This document shows positions 25,548 to 33,583 of a stretch of 52,251 nt of DNA, one piece after another (positions within the stretch are counted from its first letter, which is position 1; every line of letters begins with the position of its first letter). The notes beneath the pieces are model-generated. The model was not told where the DNA came from. It did not search any database and saw only the letters and a program-made list of their open reading frames with translations. Origin of the DNA: Clostridiales bacterium (GTDB lineage: Bacteria; Bacillota; Clostridia; Christensenellales; UBA1242); contig SVIU01000003.1 in assembly GCA_015069335.1 (NCBI GenBank), forward strand, positions 1 through 52,251, given 5' to 3'. The translations under genes and the position numbers were made by a program.

Positions 25548-26378
25548 ATGGGAAAAACATATTATATATTCACAAAGTCAAATTTTGACCTTTTGCACAA
25601 CGACAAAACTTTTAACATTAACAAAAATCAATATGCAAAAATTTTGGATGTTGACAAAAATGACACACTCACAATAAGAGAAAGTTCAAATGGCAAAGTT
25701 TTTGAACTGACCATTTGTTTAAGTCAAATAAAAAGCTCAAACAGCATTCGCGTATTTGAGTATGATGATTGCACTATGCTTGAGATAATAAGCCTACAAA
25801 AACACCAGCCCTTGCAACAAATTAAAAGCGGTGAAATTACTGTTAACATTTTTCAAAATTCAATAACGGTTTTGCACAACAATTGTTTTTTTGAATATTA
25901 TTATATTTTTCAAGACCAAAATTATATATTTAATTATGATAAAAAACTATATATTTTTAATAATAAGTGCATAATTATTTTTGATTTAATTAATAATATT
26001 TTTAACTTCCAAAAATGTCAAAAAACCTCTATTTTAAAGGGAAAAGCAGAGGTTTTGTGCAATGCTTTTTTACATTATTATATTTTATATTTGTTTGATT
26101 TTAAAAACAATTCTTTAATTATTAAAAAATATCAAAAAAATATTTTTAAATTAAATAATAGCAAATTAATTTTTGCAATATTTTATTTAATAAAAAATAA
26201 CTTTGAAATTTTCACAAAGTTTTTGTCAGACAAAATTGACAGCCTTGCCGTCAAAAATTACCTTTGCAAATTTGAAGACATAATTGAGCTAGACGGCGAG
26301 TTTTATGTGTACAACTCCCAAGAGGTATCGCCAATAACTTTTAAAACTCAAAACAATGTTGTTGTTGAAATTGACTAA
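25548..26378 (+). CDS. Hypothetical protein, AT-rich, probable leaderless mRNA
   Basis: This 276-residue protein has no recognised domain. Its sequence is dominated by F, Y, I, N and K (FFEYYYIFQDQNYIFNYDKKLYIFNNK), reading as beta-strand-rich and resembling repeat blades. It has no signal peptide or clear membrane helix. The central part, about 25900-26170, is markedly richer in AT than the neighbours. There is no Shine-Dalgarno. A perfect TATAAT lies at 25537-25542, only 5 nt before the ATG, so the message is probably leaderless, though the -35 is weak. It precedes the pyrimidine phosphorylase gene by 39 nt. Confidence 0.65.
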   Translation: MGKTYYIFTKSNFDLLHNDKTFNINKNQYAKILDVDKNDTLTIRESSNGKVFELTICLSQIKSSNSIRVFEYDDCTMLEIISLQKHQPLQQIKSGEITVNIFQNSITVLHNNCFFEYYYIFQDQNYIFNYDKKLYIFNNKCIIIFDLINNIFNFQKCQKTSILKGKAEVLCNAFLHYYILYLFDFKNNSLIIKKYQKNIFKLNNSKLIFAIFYLIKNNFEIFTKFLSDKIDSLAVKNYLCKFEDIIELDGEFYVYNSQEVSPITFKTQNNVVVEID

Positions 26379-26417
26379 AATTAGGAAAAAAGATATACTT
26401 AAAATAAGAGGTATGTT

Positions 26418-27656
26418 ATGGACATAAAAAATATAATTGACAAAAAGTCAAAAAACAAAGAATTAACCAAAGACGAAATTGAGTTTTTTGTTGACGGCTA
26501 TACAAACGGTGCAATAACCGACTATCAAGCAAGCGCCTTGCTTATGGCAATCAAAATTTTTGGGATGACAGAAAAAGAAACATTTGCCCTAACAAACGCC
26601 ATGTTGCACTCGGGCGAAATTATTGACCTTGCTGATATTGGTATGGTGGTTGATAAACACTCCACTGGTGGCGTTAGCGACACAACCACTTTGGCACTTG
26701 CGCCAATCTGTGCCGAGGCTGGCATAAAAATGTTAAAACTTTCTGGCAGAGGCCTTGGCTTTACTGGCGGCACAATTGACAAGGTGGAGTCCTTTAAAGG
26801 TTATCAGGTAGAAATTGATATGGGAAAAGCAAAAGAACTCACCTTAAAAAACGGTGCGTGTGTTATTGCGGCAAGCAAAAACTTGGCACCAGCCGATAAA
26901 AAACTTTACGCCTTGCGTGACACAACTGCAACGGTGGAAAGCTTGCCACTTATTGCTTCTAGCATTATGAGCAAAAAACTTGCAAGCGGTGCTGACGCCA
27001 TTGTGCTTGATGTTAAGTATGGCAACGGCGCTTTTATGAAAACAAAAAAAGACGCTGTACAACTCGCCAAACTAATGGTAAAAATTGGCGAAAACGCCGG
27101 CAAAAAAATGGACTACATTGTTGATGATATGAACGAGCCACTTGGCTACAACATTGGCAACCGCCTAGAAGCTTATGAAGTGATTGAACTGCTTAATGGC
27201 AAAAAAGGCAAACTTAGGGATGTAACGCTTGCCCTTTGTGCAAAGTGCATAAGGCTTGGGCTTGACATTTCTTATGAGCAGGCTTATCAAAAAGCGGTAG
27301 ACGCTTTAGATAGCAAACGCGCGCTAAAAAGATTTAAACAAATGATTGCCGACCAAGGCGGAGATTTAGAGCTTTTTAAGGGTTTAAAACTTAAGCCAAC
27401 ATTAAAAATAAAAGCCACCGCTTCGGGCATCTTAAACAAAATTGACTGCGCCGAACTTGGCAGGCTTGTTGGGCTTATGGGTGCAACCAGACAAAAAATC
27501 ACCGACCAAATTGATTACAATGTTGGTGTGAGAACTTTTCATAAACTTGGCGACAAAATTGAAAAAGGTGATGTTGTTTTTGAAGTGTTTGCAAAAAACA
27601 AAGAGCAAGCAAATGAGTTTGCTGAAAAATTTTTAAATTGTTATCACATTGTTTGA
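26418..27656 (+). CDS. pdp: Pyrimidine-nucleoside (thymidine) phosphorylase
   Basis: This 412-residue enzyme splits thymidine/uridine with phosphate into base and (deoxy)ribose-1-phosphate. It belongs to nucleoside phosphorylase family II: helical domain (TNGAITDYQASALLMAI), phosphate site DKHSTGGVSD, signature LSGRGLGFTGGTIDKVES, catalytic Arg/Ser region ALRDTTATVES and Lys in DVKYGNGAFM. The C-terminal domain is shortened; many Clostridia enzymes have about 430-440 residues. Whether it prefers thymidine (deoA) or both pyrimidines (pdp) cannot be read from the sequence. AGAGGT precedes the ATG. It is followed by a stem-loop that overlaps the next gene's ribosome site. Confidence 0.93.
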   Translation: MDIKNIIDKKSKNKELTKDEIEFFVDGYTNGAITDYQASALLMAIKIFGMTEKETFALTNAMLHSGEIIDLADIGMVVDKHSTGGVSDTTTLALAPICAEAGIKMLKLSGRGLGFTGGTIDKVESFKGYQVEIDMGKAKELTLKNGACVIAASKNLAPADKKLYALRDTTATVESLPLIASSIMSKKLASGADAIVLDVKYGNGAFMKTKKDAVQLAKLMVKIGENAGKKMDYIVDDMNEPLGYNIGNRLEAYEVIELLNGKKGKLRDVTLALCAKCIRLGLDISYEQAYQKAVDALDSKRALKRFKQMIADQGGDLELFKGLKLKPTLKIKATASGILNKIDCAELGRLVGLMGATRQKITDQIDYNVGVRTFHKLGDKIEKGDVVFEVFAKNKEQANEFAEKFLNCYHIV

Positions 27657-27680
27657 TTTCGACAAAACTTGCGAGTATAC

Positions 27681-27718
27681 AAAAGCCCCTTATATCATAA
27701 AGTATACAAAGGGGTTTT
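27681..27718 (+). terminator. Stem-loop overlapping the PRC-barrel gene ribosome site
   Basis: AAAAGCCCCTT (27681-27691) pairs with AAGGGGTTTT (27709-27718). The 3' arm contains AAAGGGG, the Shine-Dalgarno of the gene starting at 27722. It can terminate pdp transcripts and, in read-through RNA, hide the ribosome site. Confidence 0.65.
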
Positions 27719-27721
27719 ATT

Positions 27722-28402
27722 ATGGAATTAACAAACATTATTGGCAAACAAGTTTTTTGTTTATACAAAGGCGAATATTTGGGCACAATCTCAGGTGCGG
27801 TTTTTAAAAATGACTTTACAAAAGTTTTAAGTTTAAAACTTTTTGACTTGGACGAAAACGACTGCCAAATTAAATTTTCATCCATCAAGGCAATTGGCGA
27901 CCATATTTTAATTTCAAACAAAAGCCAATTATTGCCAAGTTTGTTAGAAAACTCACACTCGCCTTTTTTTATGCAAGTGATTGACCACCAAGGTGGCGAC
28001 CTTGGAAAAATTGTTGACTGCAAAATAGACAAAACTGGCACAATTGAATGTTTTGTAACCGACAAGCAAAAAACCTTGTTATGCCAAAATATGTACACCC
28101 GCAAAAGCTTTGTTTATTACACAGAAAAAAGTTTTGTTGCAAAAAATTATAGGCCAAGAGGCAAAAAAATTTTGGCACTAGAAGATATTAAGGTTTCGGT
28201 TTTGAGTAGTAGCACGGACACCTTTGCACCAACAAAAATAAAGTTTAACGCCGATAATATGATTGGCAAAATTGCAAAGGATACCTTGCTTGGCATCAAC
28301 AACGAAGTGATAATAAGGGCCAACCAAACAATAACCAACAAAACAATTGTTGACGCCACAAATCACAACCGCTTGAATCAACTATATTTTTTGGCGAATT
28401 AG
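27722..28402 (+). CDS. PRC-barrel domain protein, two tandem domains
   Basis: This 226-residue soluble protein has a first PRC-barrel at about residues 1-75 (TNIIGKQVFCLYKGEYLGTISGAVFK) and a second at about 80-150 (FFMQVIDHQGGDLGKIVDCKID), a layout like Bacillus YrrD. A C-terminal extension (NADNMIGKIAKDTLLGINNEVIIRANQTI) may bind a partner. PRC-barrels act as small protein-protein or RNA-processing adaptors; the specific role here is unknown. It has its own SD, but that lies in the arm of the preceding hairpin. It converges on the 28419 gene through a shared terminator. Confidence 0.75.
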   Translation: MELTNIIGKQVFCLYKGEYLGTISGAVFKNDFTKVLSLKLFDLDENDCQIKFSSIKAIGDHILISNKSQLLPSLLENSHSPFFMQVIDHQGGDLGKIVDCKIDKTGTIECFVTDKQKTLLCQNMYTRKSFVYYTEKSFVAKNYRPRGKKILALEDIKVSVLSSSTDTFAPTKIKFNADNMIGKIAKDTLLGINNEVIIRANQTITNKTIVDATNHNRLNQLYFLAN

Positions 28403-28406
28403 TAAA

Positions 28407-28433
28407 AAGCAAGCACTTCTATAGTGCTTGCTT
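28407..28433 (+). terminator. Bidirectional terminator between convergent genes
   Basis: AAGCAAGCACT-TCTAT-AGTGCTTGCTT, an 11-bp perfect stem. The stop codon of the minus-strand gene at 28419 falls in its loop, so that gene's end and the terminator overlap. Confidence 0.8.
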
Positions 28434-28787
28434 AATTTTTTCTTGTTGATATTTTGTTTTGTACATTTTGTATTTGTTGACCATTTCAAACAAATATCGC
28501 TCTTTTGAAAGTGTGTCCATTTTGTTGTAAACCTTGTAGTCAATTAATCTTGCTATTGGGTTTATTATGTCAACATTTTCGTCGAGCATATCCCTAATTT
28601 TTACATAAAGCTTTTCGTCTTCTTTGGTGATGATTTTGCTTTTTACATCCACACCCGCCCCATAAATTACTTTAAAATTGCTCTTGCCTTTTGACGCCTT
28701 TATGTCTTGCTCGCGCACTTTGTTTCTGAGTCTGTTTTTTGCCATTTGTGCAAATCTTTTTAATGCGTCTACCCCTTGTTTTTGCAT
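28419..28787 (-). CDS. Hypothetical basic protein (122 aa)
   Basis: I do not recognise this family. The protein is small, Lys/Arg-rich and mostly helical (VDALKRFAQMAKNRLRNKVREQD, then SKERYLFEMVNKYKMYKTKYQQEK). It has a short central strand region (NFKVIYGAGVDVKSKIITKED) and no membrane segment. The basic helices could contact nucleic acid, but nothing specific shows this. AAAGGAG precedes the ATG at ideal spacing, so the gene is real. It stands alone upstream of the terminator shared with the PRC-barrel gene. Confidence 0.7.
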   Translation of the reverse strand: MQKQGVDALKRFAQMAKNRLRNKVREQDIKASKGKSNFKVIYGAGVDVKSKIITKEDEKLYVKIRDMLDENVDIINPIARLIDYKVYNKMDTLSKERYLFEMVNKYKMYKTKYQQEKIKQAL

Positions 28788-28865
28788 AATATTCTCCTTT
28801 TGTTATGACTATATTTTATCATTTTTGAAAGAATATTTACAAAAACTAATTTTGTCAAAATTTGT

Positions 28866-29615
28866 CTACTTTTGTTCTTTTATGGTTTTTTTGTAGTCAT
28901 ACACATCAACATTATCATAACGAATTTCACCGTCAAAAATTGAAGAATAATAACTATTACTACCAATCACAATGTTGTCCACCAAAGTGATAGACATTGC
29001 CTCAAGCAGTGGAAAAATTTTGTTAAAAGTTTTAACATCTGATTCCGAAAGCATTGGTTTGTTGTCTGGATGAGTGTGTGCAAAAACACAAAAAGATGTC
29101 TTGTGTTTTATCAAATATTCGCCAAGATCTTTTGCGTCAAAACTAACAAGCGAGTGGCTGACGCCCTCAAAAATTTTATAGTTTTTTATGCGCAAGTCTT
29201 TTGTTAAAATAAGCACAATAAATTGTTCGTTTTTGGATGGTGGAAGTATGGATTTAATTGCCCTCACCAAACGCTCGCCAGTGTCAACCTTTGGATTTTT
29301 AATGGCTTTGTCTCTATTGTACATAAACGCTGCAACCGACATTGTTTGCAAAAATCTTGCAGTTTTTTCGCCAACACCCCTAACAGACATCAACGCTTCT
29401 AAACTTGCGTCAAAAATTTGGTCTATGGTTTTAAATTCTTCAAGCAAGTCGTGTGCAATTGGGTTTGTGTCTGCCCTTGCAATTGTAAAAGTCAACAAAT
29501 ATTCTAAAAAATGCAAATTGCTCAAGTTGTATTTGCCAGTTCTTTCAATATTTTCACGCATTCTAATTCTGTGTCCAGCATGAACATTGCCCTTTTGATC
29601 TTTTGTTTGTGCCAT
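28866..29615 (-). CDS. radC: RadC family JAMM/MPN domain protein (UPF0758)
   Basis: The protein has 249 residues. An N-terminal UPF0758 region with helix-hairpin-helix (ALMSVRGVGEKTARFL, residues 85-100) precedes a JAB/MPN domain. The metal motif is HTHPDNKPMLSESD (H-x-H-P-x7-S-x-x-D), a slight variant of the usual HNHPSG. YYSSIFDGEIRYD lies close to the end. Despite the name, a direct DNA-repair function is not established for the family; a metal-dependent hydrolase is likely. GAGGAG precedes the ATG. It is monocistronic. Confidence 0.87.
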   Translation of the reverse strand: MAQTKDQKGNVHAGHRIRMRENIERTGKYNLSNLHFLEYLLTFTIARADTNPIAHDLLEEFKTIDQIFDASLEALMSVRGVGEKTARFLQTMSVAAFMYNRDKAIKNPKVDTGERLVRAIKSILPPSKNEQFIVLILTKDLRIKNYKIFEGVSHSLVSFDAKDLGEYLIKHKTSFCVFAHTHPDNKPMLSESDVKTFNKIFPLLEAMSITLVDNIVIGSNSYYSSIFDGEIRYDNVDVYDYKKTIKEQK

Positions 29616-29765
29616 AATCTCCTCTTGCTTTTGTTTGTATGTTTATTATAAATAATTATGTTTTTAAATGCAATAAATTTGTTTTATTTTAAATAAAATT
29701 CCCACAAAAGCCCCATTGACAAAACTCAAGATTCATATTACAATAAAAACCAAGTAGGAGCATTT

Positions 29766-30059
29766 ATGACAGAATTAGAGTTGTTCGAAAGATTAGACCA
29801 CACAATTACAAAAAGAAATCAAATTTTGCAAGAGCTTTTTGGGGTTGATTTTTTAAATAAAATGACAAGTCCAGAAAACCGCCAGCTTTACAAAATGGCT
29901 GTGTCAAATTCTGACAACATTATCACTGAGTGTGCAAATCAAATTGCCATTTTATTGGGTTACAAAAAACACTTTACAAAAGTTACCGAGGTTTTTAAAG
30001 ATGAAAAAATAACTGCATGGTACACCGCAAAAAAAACGCAAAAGCAGAAAGAGTGTTAA
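29766..30059 (+). CDS. Small hypothetical protein (97 aa)
   Basis: I do not recognise this protein. It is helical and soluble; residues 1-35 are amphipathic (LFERLDHTITKRNQILQELFG) and the end is basic (YTAKKTQKQKEC). AGGAG lies 6 nt before the ATG. A strong terminator follows within 15 nt, so it is a single-gene unit. The C-terminal Cys has no lipobox or zinc partner. The call rests on the ribosome site, terminator and codon use. Confidence 0.65.
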   Translation: MTELELFERLDHTITKRNQILQELFGVDFLNKMTSPENRQLYKMAVSNSDNIITECANQIAILLGYKKHFTKVTEVFKDEKITAWYTAKKTQKQKEC

Positions 30060-30072
30060 AAACAAATATTAT

Positions 30073-30112
30073 AAAAAAGAGTATAGAATTTTTTAGTTCT
30101 ATACTCTTTTTT
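30073..30112 (+). terminator. Strong bidirectional terminator
   Basis: AAAAAAGAGTATAGAA pairs with TTCTATACTCTTTTTT (16 bp) across an 8-nt loop, between two convergent genes. Its AAAGAGTATAG stem resembles the terminator at 2216-2251. Confidence 0.88.
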
Positions 30113-30124
30113 GTTTTTTTAAAA

Positions 30125-30988
30125 TTAAAATTCAACAAGTTCGTAATTGGCGTTGCCCAAGTTTCTTTTAATTGCATAATCAAGCGTATGTGTGCCGTTG
30201 CGGCTTTCGATTCTTTCAATCAAGTGCTTTTTGCCCTCGTCAGCTGAGGCATACACCAAATCAACACACGCCTTGTCTAGCGCTAATGGGTCTAAGGAAG
30301 CCAAAATTCCAATATCTTCAATTTGTGGATCTTTTGCTTTTGCACAGCAGTCGCAATCAACTGACATATTTTTCATTATGTTAATAAAAACAATTTTTTG
30401 TTTGTAATAATCCAAAATTGTTTCGCTAGCTTCAACCATAGACTCCAAAAATGAATCGTGGTCAGCTGTCCAAATTTTTTCTGGCTCGCCGGCGCCGTGA
30501 ATTACCGCCTTACCAAAAGATGATGCAAGGCCAATAGAAATGTTTTTGATTGCTCCACCAAAGCCGCCCATTGGATGCCCTTTAAAGTGAGAAAGCACAA
30601 GCATTGAGTCATAATTTTGCATATTTTTGCCAACATAATTCACTTTTAAATGTTTGCCATTTTTAACAGGAAGTTCCATTTGTTCTTCTGCGTCCAAAAT
30701 ATCAACTGTAAAGTAGTTGCTCCAACCATGTTTTGCAATGGCTTTTATGTGCTTTTCGGTTGTGTTTCTTTGACCTTCATAAGCAGTGTTACATTCAACA
30801 ACTGTGCCGTTTACACTATTAATAATATCTTTTAAAAACTCTGGCCTTATAAAGTTTTGGTTGCCAACTTCACCCGAGTGAACTTTTACAGCAACCCTGC
30901 CATCAAGTTTTATGCCAAGTTTTTCATATATTTCAATAAGTTTTTGTTGTGTAATTTCTCTTGTAAAAAACACTTTTGATTTGTTCAT
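30125..30988 (-). CDS. DUF362 domain protein
   Basis: The protein has 287 residues from MNKSKVF, with AAGGGGAG before it. It matches DUF362: RVAVKVHSGEVGNQNFIRPEF, VVECNTAYEGQRNTTEKH, MLVLSHFKGHPMGGFGGAIKNISIG. It also has a Cys cluster (SVDCDCCAKAKDPQIEDIGILASLDP) that in related proteins sits where a ferredoxin-like cluster is found. Many homologues are annotated as Fe-S proteins of unknown role. Here four Cys lie within a short span with no separate 4Fe-4S domain. It follows the guanylate-kinase-like gene by 28 nt and is probably cotranscribed. Confidence 0.82.
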   Translation of the reverse strand: MNKSKVFFTREITQQKLIEIYEKLGIKLDGRVAVKVHSGEVGNQNFIRPEFLKDIINSVNGTVVECNTAYEGQRNTTEKHIKAIAKHGWSNYFTVDILDAEEQMELPVKNGKHLKVNYVGKNMQNYDSMLVLSHFKGHPMGGFGGAIKNISIGLASSFGKAVIHGAGEPEKIWTADHDSFLESMVEASETILDYYKQKIVFINIMKNMSVDCDCCAKAKDPQIEDIGILASLDPLALDKACVDLVYASADEGKKHLIERIESRNGTHTLDYAIKRNLGNANYELVEF

Positions 30989-31016
30989 ATTTTTTCTCCC
31001 CTTTAGGCAAACTTTA

Positions 31017-31586
31017 TTATATCCAACTAACAGTTTTCTTTTTTGCAAACTTGGTTATTAATTTTTCTACTTCTTGTATGGTTTTTTCTAAATCCAAATT
31101 TTCAATTACAGCATCATAATTTTTTGCATACGACATTTCAAATTCCATTCTAGAAATTCTTAAATCAATGTCGTGATCGCCACGTGCTTTTAACCTTTTT
31201 ATCAATTCTTCTTTTGGTGCGGTTAAAAATATTGAAAGCACAACTGCTCTGTTTTTTAATGCGTTTTTAATGTTTTTTTGTCCAAGCACGCCAATGTCTT
31301 TAATAAAGTGATATTCATTTTTTGCAACTTCATCAAGCGAAGAATTTAACATTCCGTAAAAATTATCGTGAATTTCTTCATGCTCAAAAAGTTCACCGTT
31401 GCATATCTTTTTTTCGAACTCCTCTTTTGACAAATAGATGTATGGATTGTGCATGTCGCCGTCAGTGCTTCTTGGTGGTCTTGTTGTGCAAGTTTGCAAT
31501 AATTTTATATTGTTATGTCTGTTTAAAATTTCTGTAATTACTGTGTTCTTGCCTACGCCAGCTGAACCCGAAACAATGATTAACAT
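31017..31586 (-). CDS. Guanylate-kinase-like protein
   Basis: This 189-residue P-loop kinase fold has Walker A VSGSAGVGKNT, the GMP-binding segment CTTRPPRSTDGDMHNPYIYLSKEEF, and HDNFYGMLNSSLDEV in place of the usual GxYYGT. The lid-like LIKRLKARGDHDIDLRISRM is near residue 135. Guanylate kinase converts GMP to GDP. The P-loop residue after Lys is Asn rather than Ser/Thr (a Thr follows), and the usual gmk neighbours (rpoZ, remA, priA) are missing, so this may be a paralogue rather than the housekeeping enzyme. AAAGGAG precedes the ATG. Confidence 0.78.
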   Translation of the reverse strand: MLIIVSGSAGVGKNTVITEILNRHNNIKLLQTCTTRPPRSTDGDMHNPYIYLSKEEFEKKICNGELFEHEEIHDNFYGMLNSSLDEVAKNEYHFIKDIGVLGQKNIKNALKNRAVVLSIFLTAPKEELIKRLKARGDHDIDLRISRMEFEMSYAKNYDAVIENLDLEKTIQEVEKLITKFAKKKTVSWI

Positions 31587-31672
31587 AAAAACTCCTTTTA
31601 CCTATGCCAGTTTAACAAATGCAAACATTTTTGGCAAATATTTTGTCGAAGTTTATTGTTTTTACAAATAAA

Positions 31673-31695
31673 AAATGGACTTTTAAAATCCATTT
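31673..31695 (-). terminator. Terminator after the gene at 31706
   Basis: AAATGGA-loop-TCCATTT with T/A tracts, 11 nt past the stop on the minus strand. Confidence 0.65.
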
Positions 31696-31705
31696 GTTTT
31701 ATTAG

Positions 31706-32599
31706 TTACACCGTTTCAAAATCAAGTTGCACGTTTTCACCACTATCGGCATCTTGATAGGTTATCCAATAACCAAAGCCTTTTTCTTTTGTGGTATCAA
31801 TTGGCAACCATTGTGCAAAGCCTTGCAACTCTTTTGGTGGCTCGTCGCTATAAATGCTTGGCACGCCATAGCAAACATATTTAATTTGGTCATTTTCGTA
31901 CATTAAGCCAACAACATAATATTCGCCTTTTTCTTCGTAGTCAATTTTTACCCACTTGCTGTTTGGAATTATCTCTTTCAAAATTTCTTCTTCAGGATAT
32001 TTTTCAAAAAGCGTATCAACTTGCTCTTTTATGCCGTCAAAAAATGTTTCTTCTTTTTCTTCCTCTTCTTCAACAATCAAATCTTCTTGTTTAAAAAACG
32101 CATCACGATATTTACACGCACTGCACTTGTCGCCACAAACGGCACTGTCAATCATACAATCAATCTCGTCTTGGTCTTCTAAATACACTTGATTTTGATC
32201 CAAAATGTTTTCCACATTTTGCACCGAGGGTTCACTCTCAAAAATTTCAAAAGATCCCGCAAGCCTTTCTTCCATTGTGCTAGCCCCGTTGGTTGCTCCA
32301 AGCAAAATGGGTTTAGCTTCGCCGTTTACAAAGTTGACAATTGCACAAGTAAACTGGTTGAATTCTTTTCCGCCACTTAGTTTAAAACTATAACTCCCAG
32401 CATTTTCATGAGTTAAGCCCGCTTTAATAACTTTATTGTCGTGCAAAATGCCCACGCTTAAAATGCCGTCTGGCTCTGAATCAAAATTGTATAGTTTAAC
32501 ATTGCCCAGCATTTCACCGCCGTCATACTCCAAATTTAGCACGCCTTTTTGTTTGCCACCGCCCACGCTAGACAAAACAACACTTTTTTTATATATCAT
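31706..32599 (-). CDS. Hypothetical protein with Cys cluster (297 aa)
   Basis: I do not recognise the family. The start is set at MIYKKSVV, with GGAGG upstream. Residues 1-120 are beta-rich (SVVLSSVGGGKQKGVLNLEYDGGEMLGNVKLYNF). A central CGDKCSACKYRDAF could bind zinc or an Fe-S cluster. Then come an acidic stretch (LIVEEEEEKEE) and a C-terminal domain with WVKIDYEEKGEYYVVGLMY and WLPIDTTKEKGFGYWITYQD. There is no membrane segment or signal. The layout suggests two folded domains joined by an acidic, Cys-containing linker. It stands alone between gmk-like and rsmA. Confidence 0.7.
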   Translation of the reverse strand: MIYKKSVVLSSVGGGKQKGVLNLEYDGGEMLGNVKLYNFDSEPDGILSVGILHDNKVIKAGLTHENAGSYSFKLSGGKEFNQFTCAIVNFVNGEAKPILLGATNGASTMEERLAGSFEIFESEPSVQNVENILDQNQVYLEDQDEIDCMIDSAVCGDKCSACKYRDAFFKQEDLIVEEEEEKEETFFDGIKEQVDTLFEKYPEEEILKEIIPNSKWVKIDYEEKGEYYVVGLMYENDQIKYVCYGVPSIYSDEPPKELQGFAQWLPIDTTKEKGFGYWITYQDADSGENVQLDFETV

Positions 32600-32669
32600 A
32601 TTTTTCCTCCAAAATATTATCAAGTAAATTATACGATATATATAATAAAAGTGTGTATGCGTAAATTTT

Positions 32670-33503
32670 CTATTTGTTTATTTTTTTGTCGAAGTTTTTG
32701 GTTATTTTAACAAGGTCATCAGTCGAAAGTGCATCACCCCTAACATTTTGGTCAAAGCCAAGTTCGATTAGCGTTTCATAAACCAAATCTTTACTGCAAG
32801 AAAAATCTTTGCTTAAATTGTTTGCAAGAGTCTTGCGCCTGTTTCCAAATGCCGACCTTACTACTTTTTCATACATTTCGGCATTGCAATCATATTTATC
32901 TTTTGCAAAAGTAATTTGAATAATGCAAGAATCTACATTTGGCGCTGGTGTAAACATATGCCTTGGCACTTGACGTAAAATTTTCACCTTGCCATAAAAG
33001 TCCAATATTGCCGAGATTGTACCGTAGTCGCCTTGCTTGTTGCTTGATGTAAGCCTTTCGCCCACTTCTTTTTGCACCATAATGCACATAGAAACAACTC
33101 GTTTTGTTTGTTTAACAAATTTAAAAATGAGTGGTGTTGTAATGTAATATGGCAAGTTTGCAACAATATGATAATTTCCATCAAAATGTTTTTCGATTTC
33201 TGCTATGTCGGTTTTTAAAGCGTCCGCAAAAACAATCTTGCTGTTTGATAGACCTTTTAAATTCTCTTTTAAAATTGGTTCTAGGCTTGTGTCAATCTCA
33301 TAACTTACAACCTTTTTGGCTTTTTCGGCAATAACTCTTGTTAATGTTCCTGCACCTGGTCCAATTTCTAAAACATCATCATCCTTTGTTATTCCGCTGT
33401 CATTGATGATTGCATTAAGCAAGTTTTTATCAAAAATAAAGTTCTGCCCGAACTTTTTGTTAAATTTGAAATTGTTTTGCTCTAAAACTGACTTTTCTGA
33501 CAT
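32670..33503 (-). CDS. rsmA: 16S rRNA dimethyladenosine transferase RsmA (KsgA)
   Basis: The protein has 277 residues from MSEKSVLEQ, preceded by AAAGGAG; the extra 23 codons of the track are leader. It dimethylates two adjacent adenosines near the 3' end of 16S rRNA. Motifs: KKFGQNFIFDKNLL, SAM site VLEIGPGAGTLTRVIAE, acidic SYEID, catalytic NLPYYITTPLIFK, and a C-terminal helical domain with RSAFGNRRKTLANNL. Length is typical. It lies downstream of tatD on the same strand with an intercistronic hairpin between, a pairing (tatD-rsmA) common in Bacillota. Confidence 0.95.
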   Translation of the reverse strand: MSEKSVLEQNNFKFNKKFGQNFIFDKNLLNAIINDSGITKDDDVLEIGPGAGTLTRVIAEKAKKVVSYEIDTSLEPILKENLKGLSNSKIVFADALKTDIAEIEKHFDGNYHIVANLPYYITTPLIFKFVKQTKRVVSMCIMVQKEVGERLTSSNKQGDYGTISAILDFYGKVKILRQVPRHMFTPAPNVDSCIIQITFAKDKYDCNAEMYEKVVRSAFGNRRKTLANNLSKDFSCSKDLVYETLIELGFDQNVRGDALSTDDLVKITKNFDKKINK

Positions 33504-33523
33504 AATTTCTCCTTTAAAAATTA

Positions 33524-33560
33524 TGGAGAAAACTTTTTTAGGCAAAAAAGCTTTTCTCCA
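33524..33560 (-). promoter_or_regulatory. Long hairpin between tatD and rsmA
   Basis: TGGAGAAAA and TTTTCTCCA close a stem that continues, after one mismatch, through CTTTTTT/AAAAAAG around AGGC. It sits about 20 nt above the rsmA ATG without a clean U tract on the minus strand. It is more likely a processing, stability or attenuation element than a simple terminator. Confidence 0.5.
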
Positions 33561-33583
33561 AACCTTTTTCAAAAAACTTTAAA

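Noticed and set aside
26733-26760. GRGLGFTGGT in the phosphorylase as a damaged active site
   Set aside because: E. coli has GLGHTGGT, but as I recall Phe occurs here in other Bacillota/Mollicutes enzymes, and all other catalytic residues are present.
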